A DNA stretch of 6,664 nt, taken from Acidobacteriaceae bacterium. Lineage in GTDB: Bacteria; Acidobacteriota; Terriglobia; Terriglobales; Acidobacteriaceae. The stretch covers positions 11,581 to 18,244 of the forward strand of contig PLST01000629.1 of the NCBI GenBank assembly GCA_003164255.1, written 5' to 3'. The notes under the pieces are model-generated. The model made no database searches. It saw only the letters and a list, made by a program, of their open reading frames with translations, and had not been told where the DNA came from. Position 1 is the first letter of the stretch; each line of letters starts with the position of its first letter. Made by a program: the position numbers and the translations under genes. This document shows, in pieces, positions 1-6,118 of this stretch.

Positions 1-1311
1 ACTGGGGGAGGGGATTATCGAGCGCTGGTCTGTGTTTATCTGCAAGGGGGCAACGATGGTCACGGCACCGTGATTGCCACCGACAGCGATTCGTTCACCG
101 CATTTACGCAGGCCCGGTCGGGCGCGCCGGGGCTCGCCTATCCGCTGAACGAGTTGCTGCCGATTACGCTGAAGACGCCGCAGAGCGGACGAACTTTCGC
201 ACTGAATCCTTCACTTGGCGGGGTGCAGAATTTGTTCAACGCAGGGCGCGCAGCCATTGTGGCCAATATGGGCACGCTGGTCACTCCGGCGACCAAAGCG
301 CAGATCAATGCGAATTCGGTGCCGCTGCCGGATTCGCTGTTTTCGCACTTTGATCAGACTGCGGCGTGGCAGGCTATTGCATCGAATCTTGGCAGTGGCG
401 AACATGTGGGTTGGGGCGGCGCGGTTGCGGATGCAATCGAAGCCATGAATCTGAATTCAAATTCCATGTTCACGTGCATCTCCACGGCGGGCAATGCGCT
501 CTTCCTGGCTGGACAATCATCGTTCCAACTCAACGTGACGCCTGCCGGCCCAATTCCGATTTATGGGTTGGCGCAGCCTCCGTTTGGAGCGCCGGGCGCG
601 ACGAATGCGTTGAGTCCGATCCTGGGGAACGATGAGACAAATTTGTTTGCGCAGGAGTATCAGACGGTGATCAACCGGTCAATCCAGGCGCAGTCGATGT
701 TGACTAGCGCGATGGCGCCGGCGGGGACGGGGGGCGTGGCGAATCCTCCGCAGTATCTCGATCCGGTAACGACCAAGCTCACCGACAACCCGCTCGCTGC
801 TTCATTGCAAACTGTGGCTCGCATCATTGCGGGGAGAGCCAGCCTGGGTGTGACAAGGCAGATCTTTTACGTGCAGCTGGGCAGTTTTGATACGCATGAC
901 GGCCAGGCGCAGACTCATGCGAGGCTACTGACACAACTCGGTTCGGCATTTGAATACTTTGATGGAGTGATGGTGAACATGGGTCTGAGCAACAGCGTAA
1001 CTTCGTTCACGATTTCGGATTTTGGACGGACGCTTACCTCGAACAGCGACGGCACCGACCACGGCTGGGGGAGTCACCATTTTGTCGTGGGTGGTGCGGT
1101 GCAGGGACAGAATATGTACGGGCAGTATCCGGTGATCGGCTCGAACCAAGCCAATGATCTGGGCGCGGGCAGGCTGATACCGACGACTGCAGTGGAGCAA
1201 TACGCGGGTACGCTTGCGAGCTGGTTTGGTCTCTCCGACGGACAAATCAGGAATGTGTTCCCGAACTTTGGGAACTTTGGCACGAGCCCTTACCTTGGAT
1301 TCATGGGCTAG
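1..1311 (+). CDS. DUF1501 family protein, 5'-truncated by the window edge
   Basis: The reading frame is open from base 1, so the gene starts outside the window; 436 residues remain. The GTG at 70 is not the start, because the residues before it (ALVCVYLQGGNDG, residues 8-20) are the conserved opening of the DUF1501 core. Other hallmarks follow in order: an FDTH motif (residues 296-299), FGRT (341-344) and DHGWGSHH (353-360). These histidine/aspartate motifs fit the alkaline-phosphatase-like fold to which the family is assigned. Family members usually carry a Tat signal peptide of about 30-45 residues before this point, so the missing part is probably a secretion signal and the protein is probably exported. 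The biochemical role is unknown. In Acidobacteriota and Planctomycetes such genes often sit beside a DUF1800 gene, which could lie just upstream. The gene converges on the hydroxyproline operon and shows no functional link to it. Confidence 0.9.
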   Translation, partial: TGGGDYRALVCVYLQGGNDGHGTVIATDSDSFTAFTQARSGAPGLAYPLNELLPITLKTPQSGRTFALNPSLGGVQNLFNAGRAAIVANMGTLVTPATKAQINANSVPLPDSLFSHFDQTAAWQAIASNLGSGEHVGWGGAVADAIEAMNLNSNSMFTCISTAGNALFLAGQSSFQLNVTPAGPIPIYGLAQPPFGAPGATNALSPILGNDETNLFAQEYQTVINRSIQAQSMLTSAMAPAGTGGVANPPQYLDPVTTKLTDNPLAASLQTVARIIAGRASLGVTRQIFYVQLGSFDTHDGQAQTHARLLTQLGSAFEYFDGVMVNMGLSNSVTSFTISDFGRTLTSNSDGTDHGWGSHHFVVGGAVQGQNMYGQYPVIGSNQANDLGAGRLIPTTAVEQYAGTLASWFGLSDGQIRNVFPNFGNFGTSPYLGFMG

Positions 1312-1333
1312 TAGCAAAGGCTGCGGGGAGGGC

Positions 1334-2233
1334 TCAGCGCATTCCGGCAAGGGATGGACGGTGCTTGATTGCATCGTCGATCAATGCGGTCAACTCGGCC
1401 AACTCCGCACCTTCCAATTCGCGGCGCGGAGGACGCACGGTTGCCTTGCCGACGCCGGCACGCTGTTCGGCGAGTTTGATCATCTGCACGAATTTGGGCA
1501 GCGTGTCGAGCCGTAGCAGAGGCAGGAACCATCTGTAGAGCTCGAAGGTTTCCTTACTTCGGGAAGCCATGGCTAGATCGAAGAGCGCGACGGATTCCTC
1601 AGGAAAAGCATTCACGAGGCCGGCGATCCAGCCTGTTGCGCCTGCGGAGATGCCTTCTACGATGGCGTCGTCGACACCAACGAAGAGCGCAAGCCGGTCG
1701 CCGATGAGTGAGCGAATTGCCGTGACTCGGCGCACGTCGGTACTGGACTCCTTGACGGCTACCAGATTTTTGTTTTCAGAGGTGAGCTCGGCAATTTGTT
1801 CGGGAATGAAATCGGTGCCATAGGCGACGGGGTTGTTGTAGAGCATGCAGGGCAGGGGAGTGGCCCGAATGACAGCGGTGACATGAGCCTTGGTCTCGCG
1901 CCAATCGCCTTTATAGACATAGGGTGGAAGCACCATTAGGCCGTTGCATCCGACTGCTGATGCCATCTTTGCCATTGCGACGGCATCATCGGTCGAGAGG
2001 CCGGCTATTCCAGCGACGAGCGGCGCGGTGACGGCGGACCGAATTGTCTCGAGAACGATCTTTTTTTCAGAGTAGGTCAGGGTGGGCGACTCGCCGAGCG
2101 AACCCAACGCGACGATGCCTGTGCATCCGGAATCGATCAGCCATTTCGCGCGCTTGGCGATGGATGACAAATCGAGGCTGAAGTCGGGGTTCATTGCTGT
2201 TGTCATCGCAGGCATGACGCCTTTCCAGATCAT
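1334..2233 (-). CDS. lhpC: DapA-superfamily enzyme, probable 1-pyrroline-4-hydroxy-2-carboxylate deaminase
   Basis: This is a 299-residue class I aldolase-type TIM barrel of the dihydrodipicolinate synthase/N-acetylneuraminate lyase superfamily, at the usual full length. Visible motifs are GSLGES (44-49, the GxxGE substrate-binding loop), the catalytic tyrosine in YNNP (Tyr132) and the Schiff-base lysine in VAVKESS (Lys161). Sequence alone does not fix the substrate. The position as last gene behind a hydroxyproline epimerase and dehydrogenase indicates the deaminase that turns 1-pyrroline-4-hydroxy-2-carboxylate into 2-oxoglutarate semialdehyde, water and ammonia being exchanged in the cytosol. 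The ATG at 2233 is chosen because the family alignment begins there and AAAGGAG lies 5 bases upstream; the frame extends 30 codons further but without homology. The start overlaps the preceding stop as ATGA. Alternatives are a true dihydrodipicolinate synthase or another oxo-acid aldolase, both less likely in this context. Confidence 0.85.
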   Translation of the reverse strand: MIWKGVMPAMTTAMNPDFSLDLSSIAKRAKWLIDSGCTGIVALGSLGESPTLTYSEKKIVLETIRSAVTAPLVAGIAGLSTDDAVAMAKMASAVGCNGLMVLPPYVYKGDWRETKAHVTAVIRATPLPCMLYNNPVAYGTDFIPEQIAELTSENKNLVAVKESSTDVRRVTAIRSLIGDRLALFVGVDDAIVEGISAGATGWIAGLVNAFPEESVALFDLAMASRSKETFELYRWFLPLLRLDTLPKFVQMIKLAEQRAGVGKATVRPPRRELEGAELAELTALIDDAIKHRPSLAGMR

Positions 2234-3531
2234 GGTTTCTCCTTTGGCGTAGCTTGAGGCTCTCGAATGAGTGTAGAGAGTTGAACGGGGTAAATGGGCG
2301 GACGCTTGGCTCCGCTTTCCCATCCGGTCAAGAAGTTAAGTGCAGCACCGCAGACTCTTCCCTGGCAGGGGCCCATGCCGCATCGGGTATAGATTCGTGC
2401 GTGGCGCATGGAGTGGTGCTGACGAAGCTTGCCCCAAGGAACATCTTCGCATCTGCAGACGATGGTGTCTTTCTGCACGAGATCACGAAGCTCGGGGCGT
2501 GGTGCGAACGCGCGGTCCATGGCGGCTGCGATTTTTCTGAGGGCGTCGCGCTTCGGAAACAAGGGTCTGGCGCTGGCTTCTTTTCCAGTTGCGGCGAACC
2601 CGGCAATCTGACCTTCGATCAGCGCGAGGTCAAGGCCGCCGACGCCCGCCGATTCGCCGACGCTGAAGACTCCATTTACTGAGGTTTTCTGCCATTCATC
2701 CACGAGCGCCTTGCCCTCAACCAATTTGCAGGCGAAGGCAGATTGCAGTTCAGTGTTCGGTATCAGATGAAATCCGCAGGCAAGCATGTCGCATGCGATG
2801 GTTTTTGTCTGAATTCCATTCGTCAACGTGACCAAGCGCAGGGCATCCTCGCCAGAAGCGGAGACTGGCCACCATCCATAGCGCAAGGGCGAACTGAAAA
2901 GTGAAGCGCGATAGACGAGAGCGGAGACAAGCAGGGTGGGGCGCTTGATCAGGGTCATGGCGAACGGAATTATCCGCCGCCATGACGCCTGATCGTAGAT
3001 TCCTTCGATGCGTGCGCCCTTCGACTTGAGGAAGGCGGCGACTGCGAGAAGGAGCGGGCCGGTTCCTGCGACAAGGACTCGTTTTCCGTGGACAGGAAGA
3101 CCGGATTTGACCAGCGCCTGGAGTCCACCAGGGGCAAAGACATTGGGAAGCGTCCAGCCAGGAAAGGGGAGCAGGAGTTCGCGTGCGCCCGTGGCGAGGA
3201 TGGCGTGACGGAAGGCGATTTCGATGCTGCCGTTCTCGTTTTCGGCGAGGACGCACTTTTCACTGAGGCAGGCAACAGCGCGCGTTGAAAGCAGTTGCCT
3301 CGCGCTGCACGCTTGAAGACGGCGAAGCCAGGAGGCTGCGTCATTAACATGCGATTTTGGATTTGCAGGATACTGGATTGAGGCGCGCCAGATCTGGCCT
3401 CCCGGTTTTGGATTGTCGTCGATGAGAATGACGCGCGCACCCGACTCTGCGGCCGAGACACACGCGGCGATTCCCGCGGGCCCCGCGCCCACGACCAGGA
3501 CATCACAGTCGAGTTCTATTCCCTTACTCAT
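2230..3531 (-). CDS. D-hydroxyproline dehydrogenase, FAD/NAD-type subunit with BFD-like [2Fe-2S] domain (HcnB/SoxA-like)
   Basis: The 433-residue protein opens with an ADP-binding Rossmann motif, GAGPAG (15-20), followed by IDDNPKPGGQIW (37-48), typical of the pyridine-nucleotide-disulfide oxidoreductase type found in HcnB-like amine/amino-acid dehydrogenase subunits. A second nucleotide motif, GTGPLL (156-161), lacks the third glycine, as is common in this family. GVFSVGES (287-294) is the FAD-contacting ATG/GD-like segment. The C-terminus carries a BFD-like Fer2 domain with four cysteines: CRC (359, 361) and CGMGPC (384, 389). It is probably one subunit of a heteromeric cis-4-hydroxy-D-proline dehydrogenase that passes electrons from the catalytic flavoprotein to an acceptor. 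The ATG at 3531 overlaps the preceding stop by 8 bases (ATGAGTAA); no strong ribosome-binding site is visible, so translation is probably coupled. Equivalent subunits occur in the lhp operon of Pseudomonas aeruginosa, but I am not sure which letter applies. Confidence 0.88.
   Translation of the reverse strand: MSKGIELDCDVLVVGAGPAGIAACVSAAESGARVILIDDNPKPGGQIWRASIQYPANPKSHVNDAASWLRRLQACSARQLLSTRAVACLSEKCVLAENENGSIEIAFRHAILATGARELLLPFPGWTLPNVFAPGGLQALVKSGLPVHGKRVLVAGTGPLLLAVAAFLKSKGARIEGIYDQASWRRIIPFAMTLIKRPTLLVSALVYRASLFSSPLRYGWWPVSASGEDALRLVTLTNGIQTKTIACDMLACGFHLIPNTELQSAFACKLVEGKALVDEWQKTSVNGVFSVGESAGVGGLDLALIEGQIAGFAATGKEASARPLFPKRDALRKIAAAMDRAFAPRPELRDLVQKDTIVCRCEDVPWGKLRQHHSMRHARIYTRCGMGPCQGRVCGAALNFLTGWESGAKRPPIYPVQLSTLIREPQATPKEKP
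2239..2245 (-). promoter_or_regulatory. Shine-Dalgarno site of the DapA-family gene
   Basis: AAAGGAG on the minus strand lies 5 bases before the ATG at 2233, inside the last codons of the upstream oxidoreductase gene. It is the strongest ribosome-binding site in the operon and fixes the start of the last gene. It suggests that this enzyme is translated by independent initiation as well as by coupling through the ATGA overlap. Confidence 0.75.
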
Positions 3532-3769
3532 CCGTGTTCACCACCATGCCGTCTTTGCAATGCAGTTGGCAGGTGCGCTGCTGGGGCTGACCATCGACCG
3601 TGGCCCGACATTCAAAGCAGATACCCATTCCGCAGACGGGACCGCGCAGTTCTCCGTGGACGGACCGCCTGAATCCCGAGCGGCTCATCAGGATTGCGGC
3701 GGCAACCGTGGCGCCGGCCTGCACGTTCACTTCAGCACCGTCGATGGTCATCTTTACGAGATCAGGCAT
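3524..3769 (-). CDS. Small [2Fe-2S] subunit of D-hydroxyproline dehydrogenase (Fer2_4, HcnA-like)
   Basis: This small ferredoxin-fold protein of 81 residues has the plant-type cluster ligands Cys46, Cys51, Cys54 and Cys67, spaced C-x4-C-x2-C-x12-C within PVCGMGICFEC and RTCQ. It matches the Fer2_4 type of domain, which exists as a stand-alone subunit in hydrogen-cyanide-synthase-like and hydroxyproline dehydrogenases and is fused in sarcosine oxidase alpha. It should relay electrons between the two flavin subunits encoded on either side. The ATG at 3769 is supported by GAGGGG 4 bases upstream and by the family N-terminus; a longer open frame upstream is read-through of the preceding gene in another frame. 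It overlaps both neighbours by 8 bases. At 81 residues it is near the short end for the family but no ligand is missing. Confidence 0.87.
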   Translation of the reverse strand: MPDLVKMTIDGAEVNVQAGATVAAAILMSRSGFRRSVHGELRGPVCGMGICFECRATVDGQPQQRTCQLHCKDGMVVNTDE

Positions 3770-4883
3770 GGCACCCCTCGCCGAGCCTTGCCGGGAGATA
3801 GGGCTCGATTGGGATTTCGGTTGTTTGGCCGCTGAAGAAAGCCGACAGCAACTCGGCAGTCGCGAGGGAAGTGGTGATGCCGAGGCCCTCGTGTCCGGTC
3901 GCCAGGAAGATCGTTTCATCGCCGGGCCATGGACCGATGAGCGGTAGCTTGTCAGGAGTTGCTGCCCGATGGCCGGTCCAGGTGCGGATGATGGAGCACG
4001 AGGCCAAGCGGGGCATGTATTCGACGGCTCGCGCAAGCATGCGGCCAAGAATGGCGTGGTCAACTTCTGACGTTGTGTCGAATTGCCGGGAAGAACCGAT
4101 GAGCACTTGTCCCGTGATGCGCGGTTGCACGTTGAAGGCGACCGAATCTGCAGAGAGAGTGTGAGCGCTCTTGAGATATCCGAGTTCAACGACCTGGTGA
4201 CGGAGAAAGCCCGGATAACGGTCGGTAATGGCCAAGTGGCCTTTACGCTTTTTGACTGGAAGTCCAGGCGTAAGTTGGGGAGATCGCTCACCTGCGGCGT
4301 TGACGATTCTTTGCGACTGGAGGATGCGGCCGTCACGCAGGTTCACTACCCCTTGTCCGATGGAGATCACTTCGCTGTCTATTATGACGGCGCCATGCGA
4401 GGCGGCGTCCAGCGTCAAACATTGGGCAGCGATCGGCGCGTACAGAACGGCGTCGGATTGGACGAGAAGTGCGCCTTCAAGTTCTTGGCGGAGCTCTGGT
4501 TCAAGAACGGCGAGCTCGTTTTTTGAAAGGATCTGCGTGGAGACATCGTGATCCTGGTAGAGTGCATGCTTTCGCTCGACTTCGGACCTTTCCTCGCTAT
4601 CGGCTGCGACCCAAAGCGTTCCGCATTTTTGGAATTCCGCGGTTGGCGGCAAGCGATCGGAAAGGGACAGCCACAGGTTCTGGGAGTACTTTGTAAGAAG
4701 AAACTGCGCCGGCGAATCATCCATGACAACGATGTGGCCCATGCCTGCGGCCGTTGCTAAAAGCCCTGCGCCGAGCGAGTCAATGAGTGCCACCTGCATG
4801 CCGTCTTTGGCGAAGCTCGCCGCGCAGGCCGCTCCAACAATTCCACTGCCCACGACGATGCAGTCATAGGTGCCAACGTTCAT
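3762..4883 (-). CDS. lhpB: FAD-dependent D-hydroxyproline dehydrogenase, catalytic DAO-family subunit
   Basis: This 373-residue flavoprotein belongs to the DAO (D-amino acid oxidase/glycine oxidase) family. The FAD-binding motif is GSGIVG (12-17), followed by the acidic ribose-binding region ALID (32-35), then ATAAGMGHIV (43-52), a stretch I associate with the hydroxyproline/D-amino acid dehydrogenase subgroup. VNAAGERS (194-201), RTWTGHRAATPD (300-311) and TGHEGLGITTS (329-339) complete the FAD and substrate site. The expected reaction is cis-4-hydroxy-D-proline to 1-pyrroline-4-hydroxy-2-carboxylate, with electrons leaving through the iron-sulfur subunits encoded next. The ATG at 4883 fits the family start and overlaps the epimerase stop as ATGA; an in-frame TTG six codons earlier is less likely. 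The ribosome-binding site is weak (GGGA about 10 bases upstream), so coupling to the epimerase is probable. A different D-amino acid or glycine-like substrate cannot be excluded from sequence alone. The symbol follows the P. aeruginosa lhp naming. Confidence 0.88.
   Translation of the reverse strand: MNVGTYDCIVVGSGIVGAACAASFAKDGMQVALIDSLGAGLLATAAGMGHIVVMDDSPAQFLLTKYSQNLWLSLSDRLPPTAEFQKCGTLWVAADSEERSEVERKHALYQDHDVSTQILSKNELAVLEPELRQELEGALLVQSDAVLYAPIAAQCLTLDAASHGAVIIDSEVISIGQGVVNLRDGRILQSQRIVNAAGERSPQLTPGLPVKKRKGHLAITDRYPGFLRHQVVELGYLKSAHTLSADSVAFNVQPRITGQVLIGSSRQFDTTSEVDHAILGRMLARAVEYMPRLASCSIIRTWTGHRAATPDKLPLIGPWPGDETIFLATGHEGLGITTSLATAELLSAFFSGQTTEIPIEPYLPARLGEGCHA
3774..3779 (-). promoter_or_regulatory. 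Shine-Dalgarno site of the [2Fe-2S] subunit gene
   Basis: GAGGGG on the minus strand sits 4 bases before the ATG at 3769, within the final codons of the upstream FAD gene. It decides the start of this small gene among several open upstream positions. Confidence 0.55.
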
Positions 4884-5824
4884 TGGGGGATTCCCATGCA
4901 ATAAGGATCGGCTGGATCCAGGAGCAGATGGGAGTCCGCGTTGACGAAGGCTCTGCCGGCGATGCTGGGAATAACCTTGGATCCGTCAAGCCTGTAGCTG
5001 CCCTCGAAGACGCTGCCAATGATGCTTTCCTGGCGCCAGACCTCGCCCGGCGCCAGTTTTCCATCTGCGTGGAGGCAGGCGAGTTTTGCGCTGGTGCCCG
5101 TGCCGCATGGCGAACGGTCGTAGGCTCCGCCGGGGCAGAGGACGAAGTTTCTGCTATGAATGCCGGGCGTGGGAGAATCGGCGAACAGTTCAACGTGGTC
5201 GATTTCCTCGCCATTGTCCCCGGTGATGCCTTGCATGGCTAAAGCCTGACGAACGGCGAGGGTGAATTCGGTGAGGTTGGGAATTTCAGCCTGGATCAAT
5301 TGAAAGCCATGGTCACCGACGAGGAAGAACCAGTTGCCACCCCAGGCAACGTCGCCGACGATGCGGCCATAGCCTGGTACATCGATGGCGATTCCGGCTT
5401 TGCTGCGGTAGCTGGGCACATTCTCGATGACGACAGAGCAGTCGCGGCGCAACTCCGCTGAGACGATGCCGACCGGGGTCTCGATTAAATGTCGGCCGGG
5501 ATAAATGCGCCCGAGGAAGGCGAGCGTAGAAACCACGCCAATGGTTCCGTGCCCGCACATGCCAAGCACGCCAACATTGTTGAAGTAGAGAACGCCGGTT
5601 GCGCATGCCGGGTTCGAGGGCGGGAGCAGCAGTGCACCAACCAGAACATCGGATCCGCGGGGTTCGTTGACGACGGCTTGGCGAAAGGTGTCGTGCATTC
5701 GGGCAAAGAGAGAGAGACGCTCGGACAGGGGGCCATCGCCGAGGTCTGGTGCGCCGGCGATGACGGTTCGGGTTGGTTCCCCGCCGGTATGCGAGTCGAT
5801 CACGTGGATTCTGCGAGGATTCAT
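4880..5824 (-). CDS. lhpA: 4-hydroxyproline 2-epimerase (proline racemase superfamily)
   Basis: The 314-residue protein has the normal length for this superfamily. It opens with RIHVIDSHTGGEPTR (residues 5-19), the characteristic N-terminus. Both catalytic cysteines are present: Cys90 in MCGHGTIG (89-96) and Cys240 in DRSPCGTGTSAK (236-247). The Cys/Cys pair supports a two-base racemase/epimerase; trans-3-hydroxyproline dehydratases normally replace one of them with threonine. It should interconvert trans-4-hydroxy-L-proline and cis-4-hydroxy-D-proline in the cytosol, without cofactor, feeding the dehydrogenase encoded next. The ATG at 5824 is chosen by family alignment; the frame stays open for 25 more codons to a TTG at 5899 with no homology. 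No convincing Shine-Dalgarno site precedes the ATG, which is odd for the first gene of an operon. Proline racemase is the main alternative, but the gene neighbourhood favours hydroxyproline. Confidence 0.92.
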   Translation of the reverse strand: MNPRRIHVIDSHTGGEPTRTVIAGAPDLGDGPLSERLSLFARMHDTFRQAVVNEPRGSDVLVGALLLPPSNPACATGVLYFNNVGVLGMCGHGTIGVVSTLAFLGRIYPGRHLIETPVGIVSAELRRDCSVVIENVPSYRSKAGIAIDVPGYGRIVGDVAWGGNWFFLVGDHGFQLIQAEIPNLTEFTLAVRQALAMQGITGDNGEEIDHVELFADSPTPGIHSRNFVLCPGGAYDRSPCGTGTSAKLACLHADGKLAPGEVWRQESIIGSVFEGSYRLDGSKVIPSIAGRAFVNADSHLLLDPADPYCMGIPQ

Positions 5825-5838
5825 CGGGGTTTCAATCA

Positions 5839-5844
5839 AGTATA
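5839..5844 (-). promoter_or_regulatory. Possible -10 element before the hydroxyproline operon
   Basis: TATACT on the minus strand matches 5 of 6 bases of the sigma-70 -10 consensus and ends 14 bases before the epimerase ATG. At 16-18 bases upstream there is no recognisable -35 hexamer (CAGCCC at 17) and no TG extension. If used, the transcript would have a leader of only about 8 bases, consistent with the lack of a ribosome-binding site. This is a weak candidate only. Confidence 0.2.
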
Positions 5845-5962
5845 AGGCCGATCCAGTTAACGGGCTGATCGGTGTGGCGCAAAACAGGAGCGCTGACAAG
5901 AAACCGAGTTCGAGATGGGTGGTGCATCGCGTAATCCGACTGGGGCGGATTAAACAAAAGCA

Positions 5963-6037
5963 GCAAGTTAGCCTCCGCTACGCGGAGATCGCAAGTTGGC
6001 AAGTCAGCGGTGACGACTTGGAATGAGGTTTCATTCC
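5963..6037. repeat. Cluster of three small inverted repeats in the intergenic region
   Basis: Three hairpins lie head to tail in the 294-base gap (5825-6118) between the threonine dehydrogenase and epimerase genes. The first is CTCCGC-TAC-GCGGAG (5973-5987). The second is CAAGTC (6000-6005) pairing with GACTTG (6015-6020) around a 9-base loop. The third is GGAATGA-GGTT-TCATTCC (6020-6037). The first is flanked by an imperfect direct repeat, GCAAGTTaGC at 5963-5972 and GCAAGTTgGC at 5991-6000. None is followed closely by a T-run, so they do not look like ordinary terminators. They could be a REP-like dispersed element, operator half-sites for a regulator, or leader RNA structure. The rest of the gap shows no open frame with coding character. 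Confidence 0.45.
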
Positions 6038-6071
6038 CTTGCGGGGTGGCAACGACGGTGGACGACTATTC

Positions 6072-6107
6072 AAAAAAATGCCGGAGGATGCGGTTGAGTG
6101 ACTCGGC
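6072..6107 (-). terminator. Probable rho-independent terminator of the threonine dehydrogenase gene
   Basis: Reading the minus strand, GCCGAG (6107-6102) can pair with CTCCGGC (6086-6080) with one bulged C around a 15-base loop, and a run of seven T follows after one base (6078-6072). It starts 11 bases after the dehydrogenase stop codon. The stem is short and imperfect, but position and T-run fit a terminator, which would separate the threonine dehydrogenase from the hydroxyproline operon. Confidence 0.5.
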
Positions 6108-6118
6108 TGCGCTGGCGT

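Noticed and set aside
70..72. GTG as start of the DUF1501 gene
   Set aside because: The same frame upstream of it encodes the conserved ALVCVYLQGGNDG core motif, so the gene must start before the window.
925..1374. 149-codon open frame on the minus strand opposite the DUF1501 gene
   Set aside because: It is antisense to conserved DUF1501 motifs and its protein is arginine/proline-rich without recognisable domains, as expected for a shadow frame.
2234..2323. 30-codon extension of the DapA-family gene
   Set aside because: It lies inside the upstream oxidoreductase gene in another frame, and the ATG at 2233 has a strong ribosome-binding site at the right distance.
2970..3506. 178-codon minus-strand frame within the BFD-type oxidoreductase gene
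   Set aside because: It overlaps the Rossmann and central region of a well-supported gene in another frame and is serine/arginine-rich with no motif.
4787..5242. 151-codon plus-strand frame across the epimerase/FAD-subunit junction
   Set aside because: It is antisense to two conserved genes, including the catalytic Cys240 region of the epimerase, and has no recognisable domain.
5825..5899. N-terminal extension of the epimerase from a TTG
   Set aside because: The 25 extra residues have no family counterpart and no ribosome-binding site precedes the TTG; the superfamily N-terminus begins just after the ATG at 5824.
5973..5987. CTCCGC-TAC-GCGGAG hairpin as a terminator
   Set aside because: No T-run follows directly on either strand; the first T-rich stretch on the minus strand begins more than 10 bases away, and the better terminator candidate lies at 6072-6107.
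5963..6037. CRISPR or riboswitch
   Set aside because: There are only two imperfect 10-base direct repeats and small simple hairpins; no repeat-spacer regularity or known riboswitch core is visible.
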